Assembly (NCBI GenBank): GCA_021776825.1
Contig: JAJFFG010000004.1
Location: 62,001 to 126,000, forward strand
Length of the DNA: 64,000 bases
DNA from: Planctomycetota bacterium
Lineage (GTDB): Bacteria; Planctomycetota; JAJSAM01; JAJVHW01
Direction: 5' to 3'
Shown in pieces: positions 7,552 through 15,713 of the stretch (within the stretch, counting starts at the first letter, position 1; every line of letters begins with the position of its first letter). The notes below the pieces were generated by a model. The model searched no databases, was not told where the DNA came from, and saw nothing but the letters and a program-made list of their open reading frames with translations. Made by a program: the position numbers and the translations under genes.

Positions 7552-7842
7552 CTACTCCACGTAGGGGCAGGCGCACGGCCTCGCGCTGCAACGCGGGCAC
7601 GCGTCGCGGTACCGCTCGAGCTCGGCCTGCAGATCGACGCCGGCCGAGTTCGCCAGCGAGGCGAGCCAGGCGACGACGTCGGCAAACTCGTGGCGCAGGT
7701 TCTCGGGAGTTCCGCGACGCAGCGCGCGCGAGAGCTCACCGACCTCCTCGACGAACCACCCGAATGTGCGGTCCTGCCCTCGACGCCGGTCGCGGTCGCC
7801 GTAGAGCTCGTCCATCCAGCGCTGGAACTCGGCGACCTCCAA
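7552..7842 (-). CDS. MazG-like nucleotide pyrophosphohydrolase
   Basis: The 96-aa single-domain protein has the MazG helical metal-site motifs FVEEVGELSRALRRG (EExxE, about 28-42) and HEFADVVAWLASLAN (ExxD, about 50-64). The family hydrolyses NTPs or dNTPs to monophosphates, cleaning nucleotide pools. An unusual feature is the C-terminus, CPRCSARPCACPYVE, with four cysteines in 11 residues, which may bind a metal. It lies 12 bp after the SpoIIE phosphatase gene and is probably co-transcribed with it. Confidence 0.82.
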   Translation of the reverse strand: MEVAEFQRWMDELYGDRDRRRGQDRTFGWFVEEVGELSRALRRGTPENLRHEFADVVAWLASLANSAGVDLQAELERYRDACPRCSARPCACPYVE

Positions 7843-7854
7843 GTGCGTCTCCCG

Positions 7855-9624
7855 CTACTTGAGCTTGCGGATCGTGACGATCGTGAAGTCGTCGAGCTGC
7901 GGCGAGCCCTCGTGGAACAGGTCCACGTCGTTCGCCACGAAGTTGACGAAGGCGGCGCTGTTCTTGGGCGCCTCCCGATTCACGACGTAATAGAAGCGCT
8001 CCTCGCCGTAGACCGCCCCGGCCGCGTTGCGCGCCGTGATGGCCCCGTCGGTGAAGAGCACGACGCGGTCGCCGCGCTCCATCTGGATCGCCTTCTCCTC
8101 GATCGTCTTGTCGAAGACCGGGCCCTGGTCGTGCCCGAGGGCGATGCCCTGGGTGGTGAGTCGGGCGCTGGCCTTCTTGGAGATCTTCCAGAAGACGAGC
8201 GGGAGGTGCTGGGCTGCCGCGACCTTGCAGACGCCGCTCTCGTTGTCGACGACCGCCACCATCGCGGTGACGTACACGCCGCGCGGCAGATCTGCCGCGA
8301 ACGCGCGGTTGACGCCCTTCAGGATCTCGGCCGGCGACTCGGAACGCGCGCACTCGGCGCGGAACAGGGCGCGGATCTGGGCCATGTACATCGCGCCGGG
8401 GATGCCCCGCACGGGGATGTCGGCCACGATCGCGGCGATCTTGCCGCCGGCGAGGTTCACGATGTCGTGGTAGTCGTTGCCCGCGTCGGGACACGACTTC
8501 ATCGTCGACTCGATCTCGAGCCCGTCCGGTCGCTGGAAGCCGCTCGCCGGGGCGAGCCCGGCAGCGATCTCCTCGATCGGGACCATCGGCACGGGCTGGT
8601 GGATGATCTGCGGCTCGACGGGTGCGCCTCCGCCGCCCTCGGCCGCCATGTTCGCGAGCCGTTGGATGCCCTTCGCCGCGGCGACCACGCAGTCGGGTCC
8701 GCGCGCGGTCACGCGCGTCGAGAGATCGCCGCCGCCGAGCGCGATGGCCTCTCCCGCCAGCCGCTGCATGGACTTCACGGCTGGAATGCACAGGAGGAAC
8801 GTCAGCAGGAACGCCCCGAGGAACGCGCCGCCTGCGGCCGCACCGGCAGCCGCCATCGCGCCCGGCCCCTCGGCCCCGGCGGTCGTGAGCACGACCTCGG
8901 CCATCCCGTTGACCTGGTCGGTCAGGTTGACGAGCGGGTGCTTGTAGATGCGGAAGCCCTTGGCGCGCTCGATGATCGTGTCACCGACTCTCGCAACCTC
9001 GTTGCCACCGATCCGATCGTTACCGAAGACGAAGAGCGCGCCCCCGGCGCCGTCGATGACGGCCAGACTGTGGAGCGCCCCGCGGACGCGCTGGACGCGC
9101 TCCATGCCGCTGCGCCGTGCGACGCCGACGAGCGGGTCGTTCCCGCCGCCCTCGGGGAAGAACGTGTCGAAGCCGGGGCGCCACTCTTCGCCCTCGGCCT
9201 CGTTGCCCTTGCGCCAGTCCGCGACGGCAGCCTTCAGTGGCTCCTCGTTGCGGCTGTCGGCGGCGGTGGCTTCCTCGATCTTCGCCTGGAGCGACTCGAT
9301 GACGCGGCGGCGGTGCGCCTGCTGCATCCCGAACTCGGGGTCCCAGCGTCCCGTGTCGAACGCCGCCAGCATGCGAACGGCCTGCACGCCACCGAGATCC
9401 ATGGTGGCCGTCGAGTCGCTCCCGCCAGCCGCCTTCGTGACGCCGAGCACGGCGACGAACGCCAGCCCCGCCGCCACGACGCCCGAGCCGAGCGCAGCCT
9501 TCGGCGCGAAGTCCGGTCCAGACGGCGCACGTCCGCCCCCTCCGCGACCGCGACCGTGCTCGGCCTCGACGGGAAGCTCCTGACTCTCGCCGCCACTACG
9601 TCCACGCTTTCTGCCACGCGCCAT
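7855..9624 (-). CDS. Membrane-anchored SpoIIE/RsbU-type PP2C serine phosphatase
   Basis: The 589-aa protein has, in order: a basic Gly-rich cytoplasmic tail (1-45), a membrane helix (about 46-66), an extracytoplasmic sensor region (67-258), a second helix (about 262-285), a HAMP-like linker and a PP2C domain (about 365-589). Metal-binding aspartates are visible in DAGNDYHD (about 380), AIVADIPVRGIPGAM, VVLFTDGAITARN and LDDFTIVTIRK. The family dephosphorylates anti-anti-sigma factors or similar targets in partner-switch pathways. No anti-sigma or STAS partner is encoded nearby, so the target is unknown. It sits between MazG and PgpA on the same strand. Confidence 0.82.
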   Translation of the reverse strand: MARGRKRGRSGGESQELPVEAEHGRGRGGGGRAPSGPDFAPKAALGSGVVAAGLAFVAVLGVTKAAGGSDSTATMDLGGVQAVRMLAAFDTGRWDPEFGMQQAHRRRVIESLQAKIEEATAADSRNEEPLKAAVADWRKGNEAEGEEWRPGFDTFFPEGGGNDPLVGVARRSGMERVQRVRGALHSLAVIDGAGGALFVFGNDRIGGNEVARVGDTIIERAKGFRIYKHPLVNLTDQVNGMAEVVLTTAGAEGPGAMAAAGAAAGGAFLGAFLLTFLLCIPAVKSMQRLAGEAIALGGGDLSTRVTARGPDCVVAAAKGIQRLANMAAEGGGGAPVEPQIIHQPVPMVPIEEIAAGLAPASGFQRPDGLEIESTMKSCPDAGNDYHDIVNLAGGKIAAIVADIPVRGIPGAMYMAQIRALFRAECARSESPAEILKGVNRAFAADLPRGVYVTAMVAVVDNESGVCKVAAAQHLPLVFWKISKKASARLTTQGIALGHDQGPVFDKTIEEKAIQMERGDRVVLFTDGAITARNAAGAVYGEERFYYVVNREAPKNSAAFVNFVANDVDLFHEGSPQLDDFTIVTIRKLK

Positions 9625-9796
9625 CCGGACTCGCTCCTTCTCCGGGCGACGGCCGATCGATGCCCGTCGTCGCCCGGTGCCCCTCGCCTACTCTCGGCCC
9701 TTCGCCCGATCGAGGCGAAGGCCGCATTCTCTGGAGCCGCCCGAGGGGGGTCAACGACCAAACGCACCCTGGGCAGTGCTCGTGGGTCGAGCGCGC

Positions 9797-10267
9797 TCAG
9801 GCAGCGAGCCAGGTCACGAGCGCGATGGCGCCCGCGCCGTAGAGACCGGCAGCGACATCGTCGAGCAGCACGCCCCAGCCGCCGTGCAGCCGCTCGAGCG
9901 CGCACGCGGGCCACGGCTTGACGATGTCGAGGAAGCGGAAGACGAAGAACGCCACCACGAGATGCTCCGCGCGAGGCTCGGTCACGCCAAGGAGCGTGGC
10001 CCAGTAGCCGGCCACTTCGTCCATCACGATGACGCCCGGGTCCTCGATCCCAGCTTCTTTGGAGACCAGCGGCGTCAGCCACACGGTCAGGAGGGAGGCG
10101 CCGACGATCCAGCCCCCACAGACGAGCCACCACGAGTCGGCGGCCTCGGGCCAGAGCCAGAGCGTGGCGCCGGCGGCCAGCGCCGCCCCGACGGTCCCGG
10201 TGGTGCCCGGGATGACGGGGAACAGGCCGAAGCCGCCGAACGAGAGGATCAGCCGCGGGAGAGACAC
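9797..10267 (-). CDS. pgpA: Phosphatidylglycerophosphatase A
   Basis: The 156-aa membrane protein removes the phosphate from phosphatidylglycerophosphate to give phosphatidylglycerol. It shows the PgpA signature: GFGLFPVIPGTTGTVGA near residue 12, and PGVIVMDEVAGYWATLLGV near 77 with the catalytic-site D/E pair, then FFVFRFLDIVKPWPA. Three or four hydrophobic helices match the family, and length is typical. It lies 12 bp after the motorless FtsK-like gene. The enzyme of the previous step (PgsA-like) is at 33.2 kb. Confidence 0.92.
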   Translation of the reverse strand: MSLPRLILSFGGFGLFPVIPGTTGTVGAALAAGATLWLWPEAADSWWLVCGGWIVGASLLTVWLTPLVSKEAGIEDPGVIVMDEVAGYWATLLGVTEPRAEHLVVAFFVFRFLDIVKPWPACALERLHGGWGVLLDDVAAGLYGAGAIALVTWLAA

Positions 10268-10279
10268 GGGATCGGTGCG

Positions 10280-12115
10280 CTACCCCGCGGTGGCGCTCCA
10301 CTCCTCCCGCGTCACCAGGATCTCGCGCGTGCCGGTCCCGCTCTCAGCGCCGACGACGCCGAGCTCCTCCATCTGGCGGAGGAGTCGGAGACCGCGCGCG
10401 TGCCCGATGCCCATGACCCTCTGCAGGACCATGGCCGAGGCACGTCCGCGATCGAGCACGGCCTCGACGGCCTCGTCGAAGCGGGCGTCCATGTCCTCGC
10501 TCGGCGTCGTGGCTGCGACCTCGAGTTCGCCGCCGAAGGGCAGGCGCCCGTCGGTCGGGGGGAGCAGCGCTTCGGCGCTCTCGGACTCGGTCGACGCGGA
10601 CTGAAGAGCGCGCGGAGGAGCGGACGCGGCACGTTCGACGATCGCCACGGGGACATCCGCGGGGATCTCGACGTCCACGATGACGATGTCGTCGACGAGG
10701 AACTCCTCGACCGCGGCGTAGGCGACCGGCGTCTCGAACACCTCGTCCACGAGGATGTCGTCCTCGAAGGGCGTGGCGTCGGGCTGTGTCGCGACGGGCC
10801 GGGCCTCGGACCACGCGGGTGCGGAGTCGACGGCGATCTCCTCGTCGATCTCGACGGTGACTTCGACCGCGACTTCGATCGGGACCTCGATGGAGGCTGA
10901 CTGCATCGCGGACGGGGGGGCGGGCAGGTCGTCCACGACCACGCCGACGGTGAACATCTCGTCCAGGAACGGGCTGTCCTCGGGGAACCCGATGCCGCTG
11001 CGCGGGCGCTCGACCTCGGCCGGTGCCTCTTCGGCCAGCACGTCTTCGGGTGCGACGTCCTCGCTCTCGACGGCTGCCAGCGCGGGTTCCTCGTCCGTCT
11101 CGGGGACGTACGGATCGGGAGCGGCGCTCGCCTCGACCTCGGCGGCGACGAACTCGGGGAGGTCGTCCAGCGGAGACGGATGCATCTCCTGGGCCGCCTC
11201 CTCCGCGGTCTCCTCGGCGATCTCGATCGTCGTCGCCGGCACATCGACCATCTCGACCAGCGGCTCGTCGTAGATCTCGAAGACCTCGTCGAACTCTGGC
11301 GTGACGACCGCCTCGGGTTCGTCCGGCAGCGCGAGGTTCAGGTTCTGCGGGATGAACTCGACGCCCTTGTAGCCGGACGGTCCGCTCAGGAGGACGCGAC
11401 CGGACTCCTCACGTGCTGAGAACCCGTCCGGCACCGTCGGATCGGAACCGGCCGGCGGGCGCGCCTCGAATGTGGGGATCTGGTGCGCCGCGACCGAGGC
11501 CTCGGTCGTGTGGCTGATGAACTCCCGCTCGGTCGACGCGGTCTCCTCGGGCTCGCGCAGTTCGGCGCGGGTGTCTTCGGTCGGCAGGTCGTGCGACCCG
11601 AGCGTCTTCTGCTTCACCGAGCCGCGACGGAGCGTGTGGAACATCCAGTCGGTGGCCCAGACGAGCGAGACGACGAACAGCGCCAGCGAGAGCGTCCAGA
11701 CGACCGTGTGCGCGACGGCGGCCCAGAGGAAGGCGTCGAGTGCCGTGACGAGCCAGACGCCGACCACGCCGATGCCACCCGTCCACAGACCGGCTTCCGC
11801 GCCCTGCAGCAGGCCGGCCACCAGCGAGACCGACGACGCAAGGAGCAGCGTCCCGAACGCGCGCATCCGGAGGTCCGGGGTCTCCTCGTGGAAGTACACG
11901 ACGACGCCCCAGATGAGTGGCATCAGCACCAGCACGAACGCGCCGGCGCCGAAGATCTCGACGAACCACCCGGCCACTCGGAGGTGAAGCGCCGGATCGG
12001 CCGCCTCGGCAAATCCACCGGCCCCGTAGTTGGCGAGGCACAGCAATAGGAAGAGAGAAGAGGCCACCGCGGCGAGGGCAGCGGTTGCCCGGGGCCGGAG
12101 CTGGATCGTGCTCAT
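10280..12115 (-). CDS. FtsK-like protein lacking the motor: 4 membrane helices plus gamma domain
   Basis: The protein has 611 aa from ATG 12115. Residues 1-158 form an FtsK-type N-terminal domain with four hydrophobic helices ending VWATDWMFHTLRRG, parallel to FATDWLIYEML in the neighbouring FtsK. Residues 160-540 are a long acidic Glu/Asp/Val/Ala/Pro-rich region of low complexity. Residues about 545-608 form an FtsK gamma winged helix: RASAMVLQRVMGIGHARGLR then LLRQMEELGVVGAE, matching the FtsK end GSASLLQRALAIGYTRASRL. No Walker A or B is present anywhere, so it cannot translocate DNA itself. It follows FtsK with 108 bp between. A septal adaptor or FtsK regulator is inferred. Confidence 0.75.
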   Translation of the reverse strand: MSTIQLRPRATAALAAVASSLFLLLCLANYGAGGFAEAADPALHLRVAGWFVEIFGAGAFVLVLMPLIWGVVVYFHEETPDLRMRAFGTLLLASSVSLVAGLLQGAEAGLWTGGIGVVGVWLVTALDAFLWAAVAHTVVWTLSLALFVVSLVWATDWMFHTLRRGSVKQKTLGSHDLPTEDTRAELREPEETASTEREFISHTTEASVAAHQIPTFEARPPAGSDPTVPDGFSAREESGRVLLSGPSGYKGVEFIPQNLNLALPDEPEAVVTPEFDEVFEIYDEPLVEMVDVPATTIEIAEETAEEAAQEMHPSPLDDLPEFVAAEVEASAAPDPYVPETDEEPALAAVESEDVAPEDVLAEEAPAEVERPRSGIGFPEDSPFLDEMFTVGVVVDDLPAPPSAMQSASIEVPIEVAVEVTVEIDEEIAVDSAPAWSEARPVATQPDATPFEDDILVDEVFETPVAYAAVEEFLVDDIVIVDVEIPADVPVAIVERAASAPPRALQSASTESESAEALLPPTDGRLPFGGELEVAATTPSEDMDARFDEAVEAVLDRGRASAMVLQRVMGIGHARGLRLLRQMEELGVVGAESGTGTREILVTREEWSATAG

Positions 12116-12223
12116 ATCGTCCTCCCAGAGAGCCCCCTCCCGGGGAGCCCCCATCCCTGGTCACCCCCCAAGATCGCGCGGTGTGCCGGCCGCGCGGAGG
12201 GCGTCGCGTCTAGTCGTTCCGGT

Positions 12224-14689
12224 CTATCCGTCTTGCGCAGCGCGCCGCTCGGCGACACGCTGCTCGTACTGCTCGAGAGTCAGGAGGACGTCGGATGCCT
12301 TGCTGCCCTTGTAGGCGCCGACGACCCCCTCTTTGCGCATGAGGTCCAGCAGTCGGCTGGCGCGCGTGTAGCCGATGGCCAGGGCGCGCTGCAGCAGCGA
12401 CGCGCTGCCGCGCCGCTCGCTGAGGACCACACGGACCGCCTCGTCGTAGAGACTGTCTTTCTCGGACTCGTCGAGCAGCGCCGTGCTGCCGATCTCGACG
12501 AGCTCGTCGTTGAACTCCTGGGAGTAGCGGTCCTTCAGGAACTTCACGACGCGCTTGACCTCGGGGTCCGAGACGAACGTGCCCTGGGCGCGCGAGATCA
12601 CCGACGAGCGCGGCGGCAGGTAGAGCATGTCGCCCATGCCGAGCAGCTTGTCGGCGCCGTTCTGATCGAGGACCACGCGGGAGTCGACCTTGGACGTCAC
12701 CTGGAACGCGATGCGCGTCGGCATGTTGGCCTTGATCAGGCCGGTGATGACGTCGGTCGACGGGCGCTGCGTGGCGAGGATCACGTGGATGCCGACCGCG
12801 CGGCTCTTCTGCGCGAGACGCGTGATCAGCTTCTCGACCTCCTTGCCCGCAGTGAGCATGAGGTCGGCGAGCTCGTCCACGACGATGACGATGTAGGGCA
12901 GCCGGACGGGGATGACCTCGTCGGACAGCCCGAGCTCCTTGATCCGATCGCGGATGGCCTTCTCGCCGAGCTCGTTGTAGCTGGCGATGTTGCGGACCTC
13001 GAAGCGGCGGAGGAGGTCGTAGCGGTCCTCCATCTTCTCGACGGCCCACTCGAGGACCGACGAGGCGCGCTTCATCGACGTCACGACCGGCGAGAGCAGG
13101 TGCGGGATGTTGGCGAAGAACGCGAGCTCGACCTGCTTGGGGTCGATGAGGATCATCTTGACCTCGTCCGGCGTGCGCGTGGCCAGGACGGAGAGCAGGA
13201 TCGTGTTGATGCAGACGGACTTGCCCGAGCCGGTGGCGCCGGCGAGGAGCAGGTGCGGCATCGAGGCCAGGTCGTCGACGATCGGGGTGCCGTCGGCGCC
13301 GACGCCGAGGAGCAGCGGGATGTGCTGCTTGCCCTTGCGGAACTCGTCGCTTTCGAGGATCGAGAGCAGACGCACGTCCTCGCGGATCGGGTTCGGGATC
13401 TCGACCCCGACCGTGCTCTTGCCCGGGATCGGCGCCACGATGCGCACCGACTCGACCTTCAGCGCCATGGCGAGATCGTCGGCGAGGGCGTGGATCTTCG
13501 TCACCTTGGTGCCCGCCGCGAGGGCGACCTCGAGCATGGTGACGACGGGGCCCTGCTGGTACGCGACCACGCGACCCTCGACACGGAACTCACCGAGAGT
13601 GCGTTGCAGCACCTCGGCGTTCTTCTGGATCGCCTTCTCGAGCTTGCCGAGGTCGCGCGGCTTCGGCTGGTCGAGCAGGTCGAGGCCGGGCAGCTCGTAC
13701 TCGCCCTGACGCCGGGGGCGCACGACCTCGGCCGGCTGGGGGCGCGGGGCGGGACGCTCGAGCTTCACCTGGAGGGGCGGAAGCTCCTCGGTCTCGGGCT
13801 GGATCGTGGGGACCGACTGCATTGTTGGCTCGGGCTGGGCGCGGCCACCGGGGAGCATCTCCGGAGGTACGAGGACCTCGGGGTCCTCGAGTGCGATGGC
13901 GAGGTCCTCGGGTGCGATCTCCTGCACGACGCCGGGATCGAGCGCCTGGGGCTTCTTCGACTTGGAGGGTGTTGCCTTCTCGGCCTTCTGCGGCTTGGTC
14001 CTCGTCGACGTCTCCGGCTTGGCGGCGACCGGCCGCGTGCGCTCCTTCACGGCGGCGGCGGCGCGACGCAATCCCGAGCCGGCCGCGGCGAACGCGGGCT
14101 CTGGCCAGAAGCGCTTGAGAACGCCCCCGACTGATCCGACCCGCTTCAGGCCGTCGAAGAGCATCTCGTAGATCAGCCAGTCCGTGGCGAACGCGAAGCC
14201 GGTGCACATGGCGACGACCGCGAGAAGCAGCGCGCCGAGAGCACCGAAGGGCGTCAGCAGAGCGGCGAAGGCCAGATTGCCGACAGCGCCGCCGGGGGCG
14301 ACGTCGAACGGGTGCAAGGCGATGGTCGTCTCCGCAACGATCTGCGGCCGGACGACCTGATGCACGAGCGCGCAGGCTCCGATGACCATGAGCGCCCCGC
14401 CGACCACGCGCAGCATCGGCGTCGAGACGCCCTTTCGCACGAGCGAGAGGATCGTGTTGAAGATCGCCAGCGCGACGAGGGCGAACGACACGACGCCGAA
14501 CGCGCTCCAGAGCGCCCATGCGGCGGCGTGACCGACCGTCCCGACCAGCGGGATCTGCGACCCGGCTTCGGGCGTGTACGTGACGAGTGCCACGAGAAGG
14601 AGCGCCTCGAGGGAGAGGACGCCGATCAGCAGGCCCTCTCTCACGAGGTCCCGACGGCGCGCGTTTGGCTGGTTCTTCTTCTTTGGCAC
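12224..14689 (-). CDS. ftsK: DNA translocase FtsK/SpoIIIE
   Basis: The 821-aa protein pumps DNA at the division septum for chromosome segregation. Four membrane helices occupy about residues 18-185. A Lys/Pro/Glu-rich linker follows (about 200-330), then the alpha-beta translocase: Walker A GATGSGKS near 483-490, LIDPKQVELAFF, and Walker B YIVIVVDELADLM near 598-610. The C-terminal gamma winged helix (about 746-810) has GSASLLQRALAIGYTRASRL and EGVVGAYKGSKASDVL, which would read KOPS-like sites. The length is typical for a short-linker FtsK. It is divergent from coaB, sharing the 204-bp gap 14690-14893, and is followed by the motorless paralogue. Confidence 0.95.
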   Translation of the reverse strand: MPKKKNQPNARRRDLVREGLLIGVLSLEALLLVALVTYTPEAGSQIPLVGTVGHAAAWALWSAFGVVSFALVALAIFNTILSLVRKGVSTPMLRVVGGALMVIGACALVHQVVRPQIVAETTIALHPFDVAPGGAVGNLAFAALLTPFGALGALLLAVVAMCTGFAFATDWLIYEMLFDGLKRVGSVGGVLKRFWPEPAFAAAGSGLRRAAAAVKERTRPVAAKPETSTRTKPQKAEKATPSKSKKPQALDPGVVQEIAPEDLAIALEDPEVLVPPEMLPGGRAQPEPTMQSVPTIQPETEELPPLQVKLERPAPRPQPAEVVRPRRQGEYELPGLDLLDQPKPRDLGKLEKAIQKNAEVLQRTLGEFRVEGRVVAYQQGPVVTMLEVALAAGTKVTKIHALADDLAMALKVESVRIVAPIPGKSTVGVEIPNPIREDVRLLSILESDEFRKGKQHIPLLLGVGADGTPIVDDLASMPHLLLAGATGSGKSVCINTILLSVLATRTPDEVKMILIDPKQVELAFFANIPHLLSPVVTSMKRASSVLEWAVEKMEDRYDLLRRFEVRNIASYNELGEKAIRDRIKELGLSDEVIPVRLPYIVIVVDELADLMLTAGKEVEKLITRLAQKSRAVGIHVILATQRPSTDVITGLIKANMPTRIAFQVTSKVDSRVVLDQNGADKLLGMGDMLYLPPRSSVISRAQGTFVSDPEVKRVVKFLKDRYSQEFNDELVEIGSTALLDESEKDSLYDEAVRVVLSERRGSASLLQRALAIGYTRASRLLDLMRKEGVVGAYKGSKASDVLLTLEQYEQRVAERRAAQDG

Positions 14690-14893
14690 GTGGACAGTCG
14701 TTCTCCCCGAGTGATTGTAGGGTTACGGCCGAGCGGCGCAACACCTTGGGGTTCTGGCGTGGATTGGGGCGGCGGCGGGACGGCGGCGAGACGCGCCCGA
14801 AGGGCCCCTGGCGGCGGCTCCGGCTCCCCCGAGCGTTCGGCGCCGGCTCTCCTGGGCGTTCGGCAGCAGCGGCCCCGCGACTACGCTGGGGCC

Positions 14894-15511
14894 ATGCGCG
14901 TCCTGATCACTGCCGGCCCAACCCGTGAGCACTGGGATCGCGTGCGCTTCCTCTCCAGCGGCTCGACCGGTCGCATGGGGATCGAGGTGGCGCGGGCCGC
15001 GGCGGCGGCCGGTCACGAGGTCGTGCTGGTCCTCGGTCCGACCCACGTCGCCCCTCCCGACGATCCCGCGATCACCGTGGTCCGCGTGACCAGCGCGCGG
15101 GAGATGCTCGCTGCATGCGAGGAGGCCTGGCCGCGCTGCGACGCCCTCGTCGCGACCGCTGCCGTCGCCGACTACCGCCCGGCCGAGCAGCACGAGGGCA
15201 AGCGCACGAAGACCGACGGCCCCGTCACGCTCGAGCTCGTCCGCAACCCCGACATCCTGGCGACGCTCGCCCGTTCGAAGGCCGACCGTCCGGTCATCGG
15301 CTTCGCGCTGCAAGTCGAGGACGCCGAGACCCACGCCCGCCGCAAGCTCGCGGAGAAGCACCTCGACTGGATCGTCCTGAATGGACCCGCGTCGATGGGC
15401 GCCGACGCCGCCGACTTCCGCATCCTGGGCGCGGACGACACGGAGGTGTCGTTGATGGGGGAGTCGAAGGCGGCGCTGGCCGCGCGGTTGGTGACGTTGC
15501 TCGGTACGTGA
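14894..15511 (+). CDS. coaB: Phosphopantothenate-cysteine ligase (CoaB), stand-alone
   Basis: The 205-aa protein joins 4'-phosphopantothenate and cysteine in coenzyme A synthesis. It starts at ATG 14894 with MRVLITAGPTREHWDRVRFL then SGSTGRMGIEVARAA, the CoaB nucleotide-binding opening. ATAAVADYRP, the KRTK/TDG lysine loop, VRNPDILATLA and IGFALQVED are also present. Most bacteria fuse CoaB to the decarboxylase CoaC. Here the flavoprotein half is encoded separately at 23024-23578. Since no CoaC domain precedes this start, the split is real. The ATG context and the lack of similarity upstream support the chosen start. Confidence 0.92.
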   Translation: MRVLITAGPTREHWDRVRFLSSGSTGRMGIEVARAAAAAGHEVVLVLGPTHVAPPDDPAITVVRVTSAREMLAACEEAWPRCDALVATAAVADYRPAEQHEGKRTKTDGPVTLELVRNPDILATLARSKADRPVIGFALQVEDAETHARRKLAEKHLDWIVLNGPASMGADAADFRILGADDTEVSLMGESKAALAARLVTLLGT

Positions 15512-15588
15512 CGGCGGTGGCGTTGATTCTCGGGACAAGCGGCTCGGCGCCGGACAGTCGCCTCCTCGGCTCTCCCAGCGCCGGACGG

Positions 15589-15639
15589 AACCAACTCTCA
15601 ACTGGCGGACTCGGGACGCGCATTCGTCGGGAGTTGGTT
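15589..15639. terminator. Inverted repeat between coaB and the DUF4132-like gene
   Basis: The arms AACCAACTC (15589-15597) and GAGTTGGTT (15631-15639) are perfect complements, 33 bases apart. It lies between two convergent genes, so it could act as a bidirectional stop. No U-tract follows on either side, so an intrinsic terminator is only tentative. Confidence 0.3.
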
Positions 15640-15713
15640 GCCCTGACTCGGAGCCTGCCTCCCTCGCCCGGGTCGCTCGACACACGCTGGAGACCCGCGC
15701 GTTCCGGAGTGGG

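Noticed and set aside
7117..9921. A 934-codon open frame on the plus strand
   Set aside because: It is antisense to the SpoIIE and MazG genes; the translation is Arg/Ala/Val/Asp-rich with no domain, as expected from G+C-rich third-position bias.
12233..14134. A 633-codon plus-strand frame across ftsK
   Set aside because: Fully antisense to FtsK, which has intact motifs; the frame has shadow composition only.
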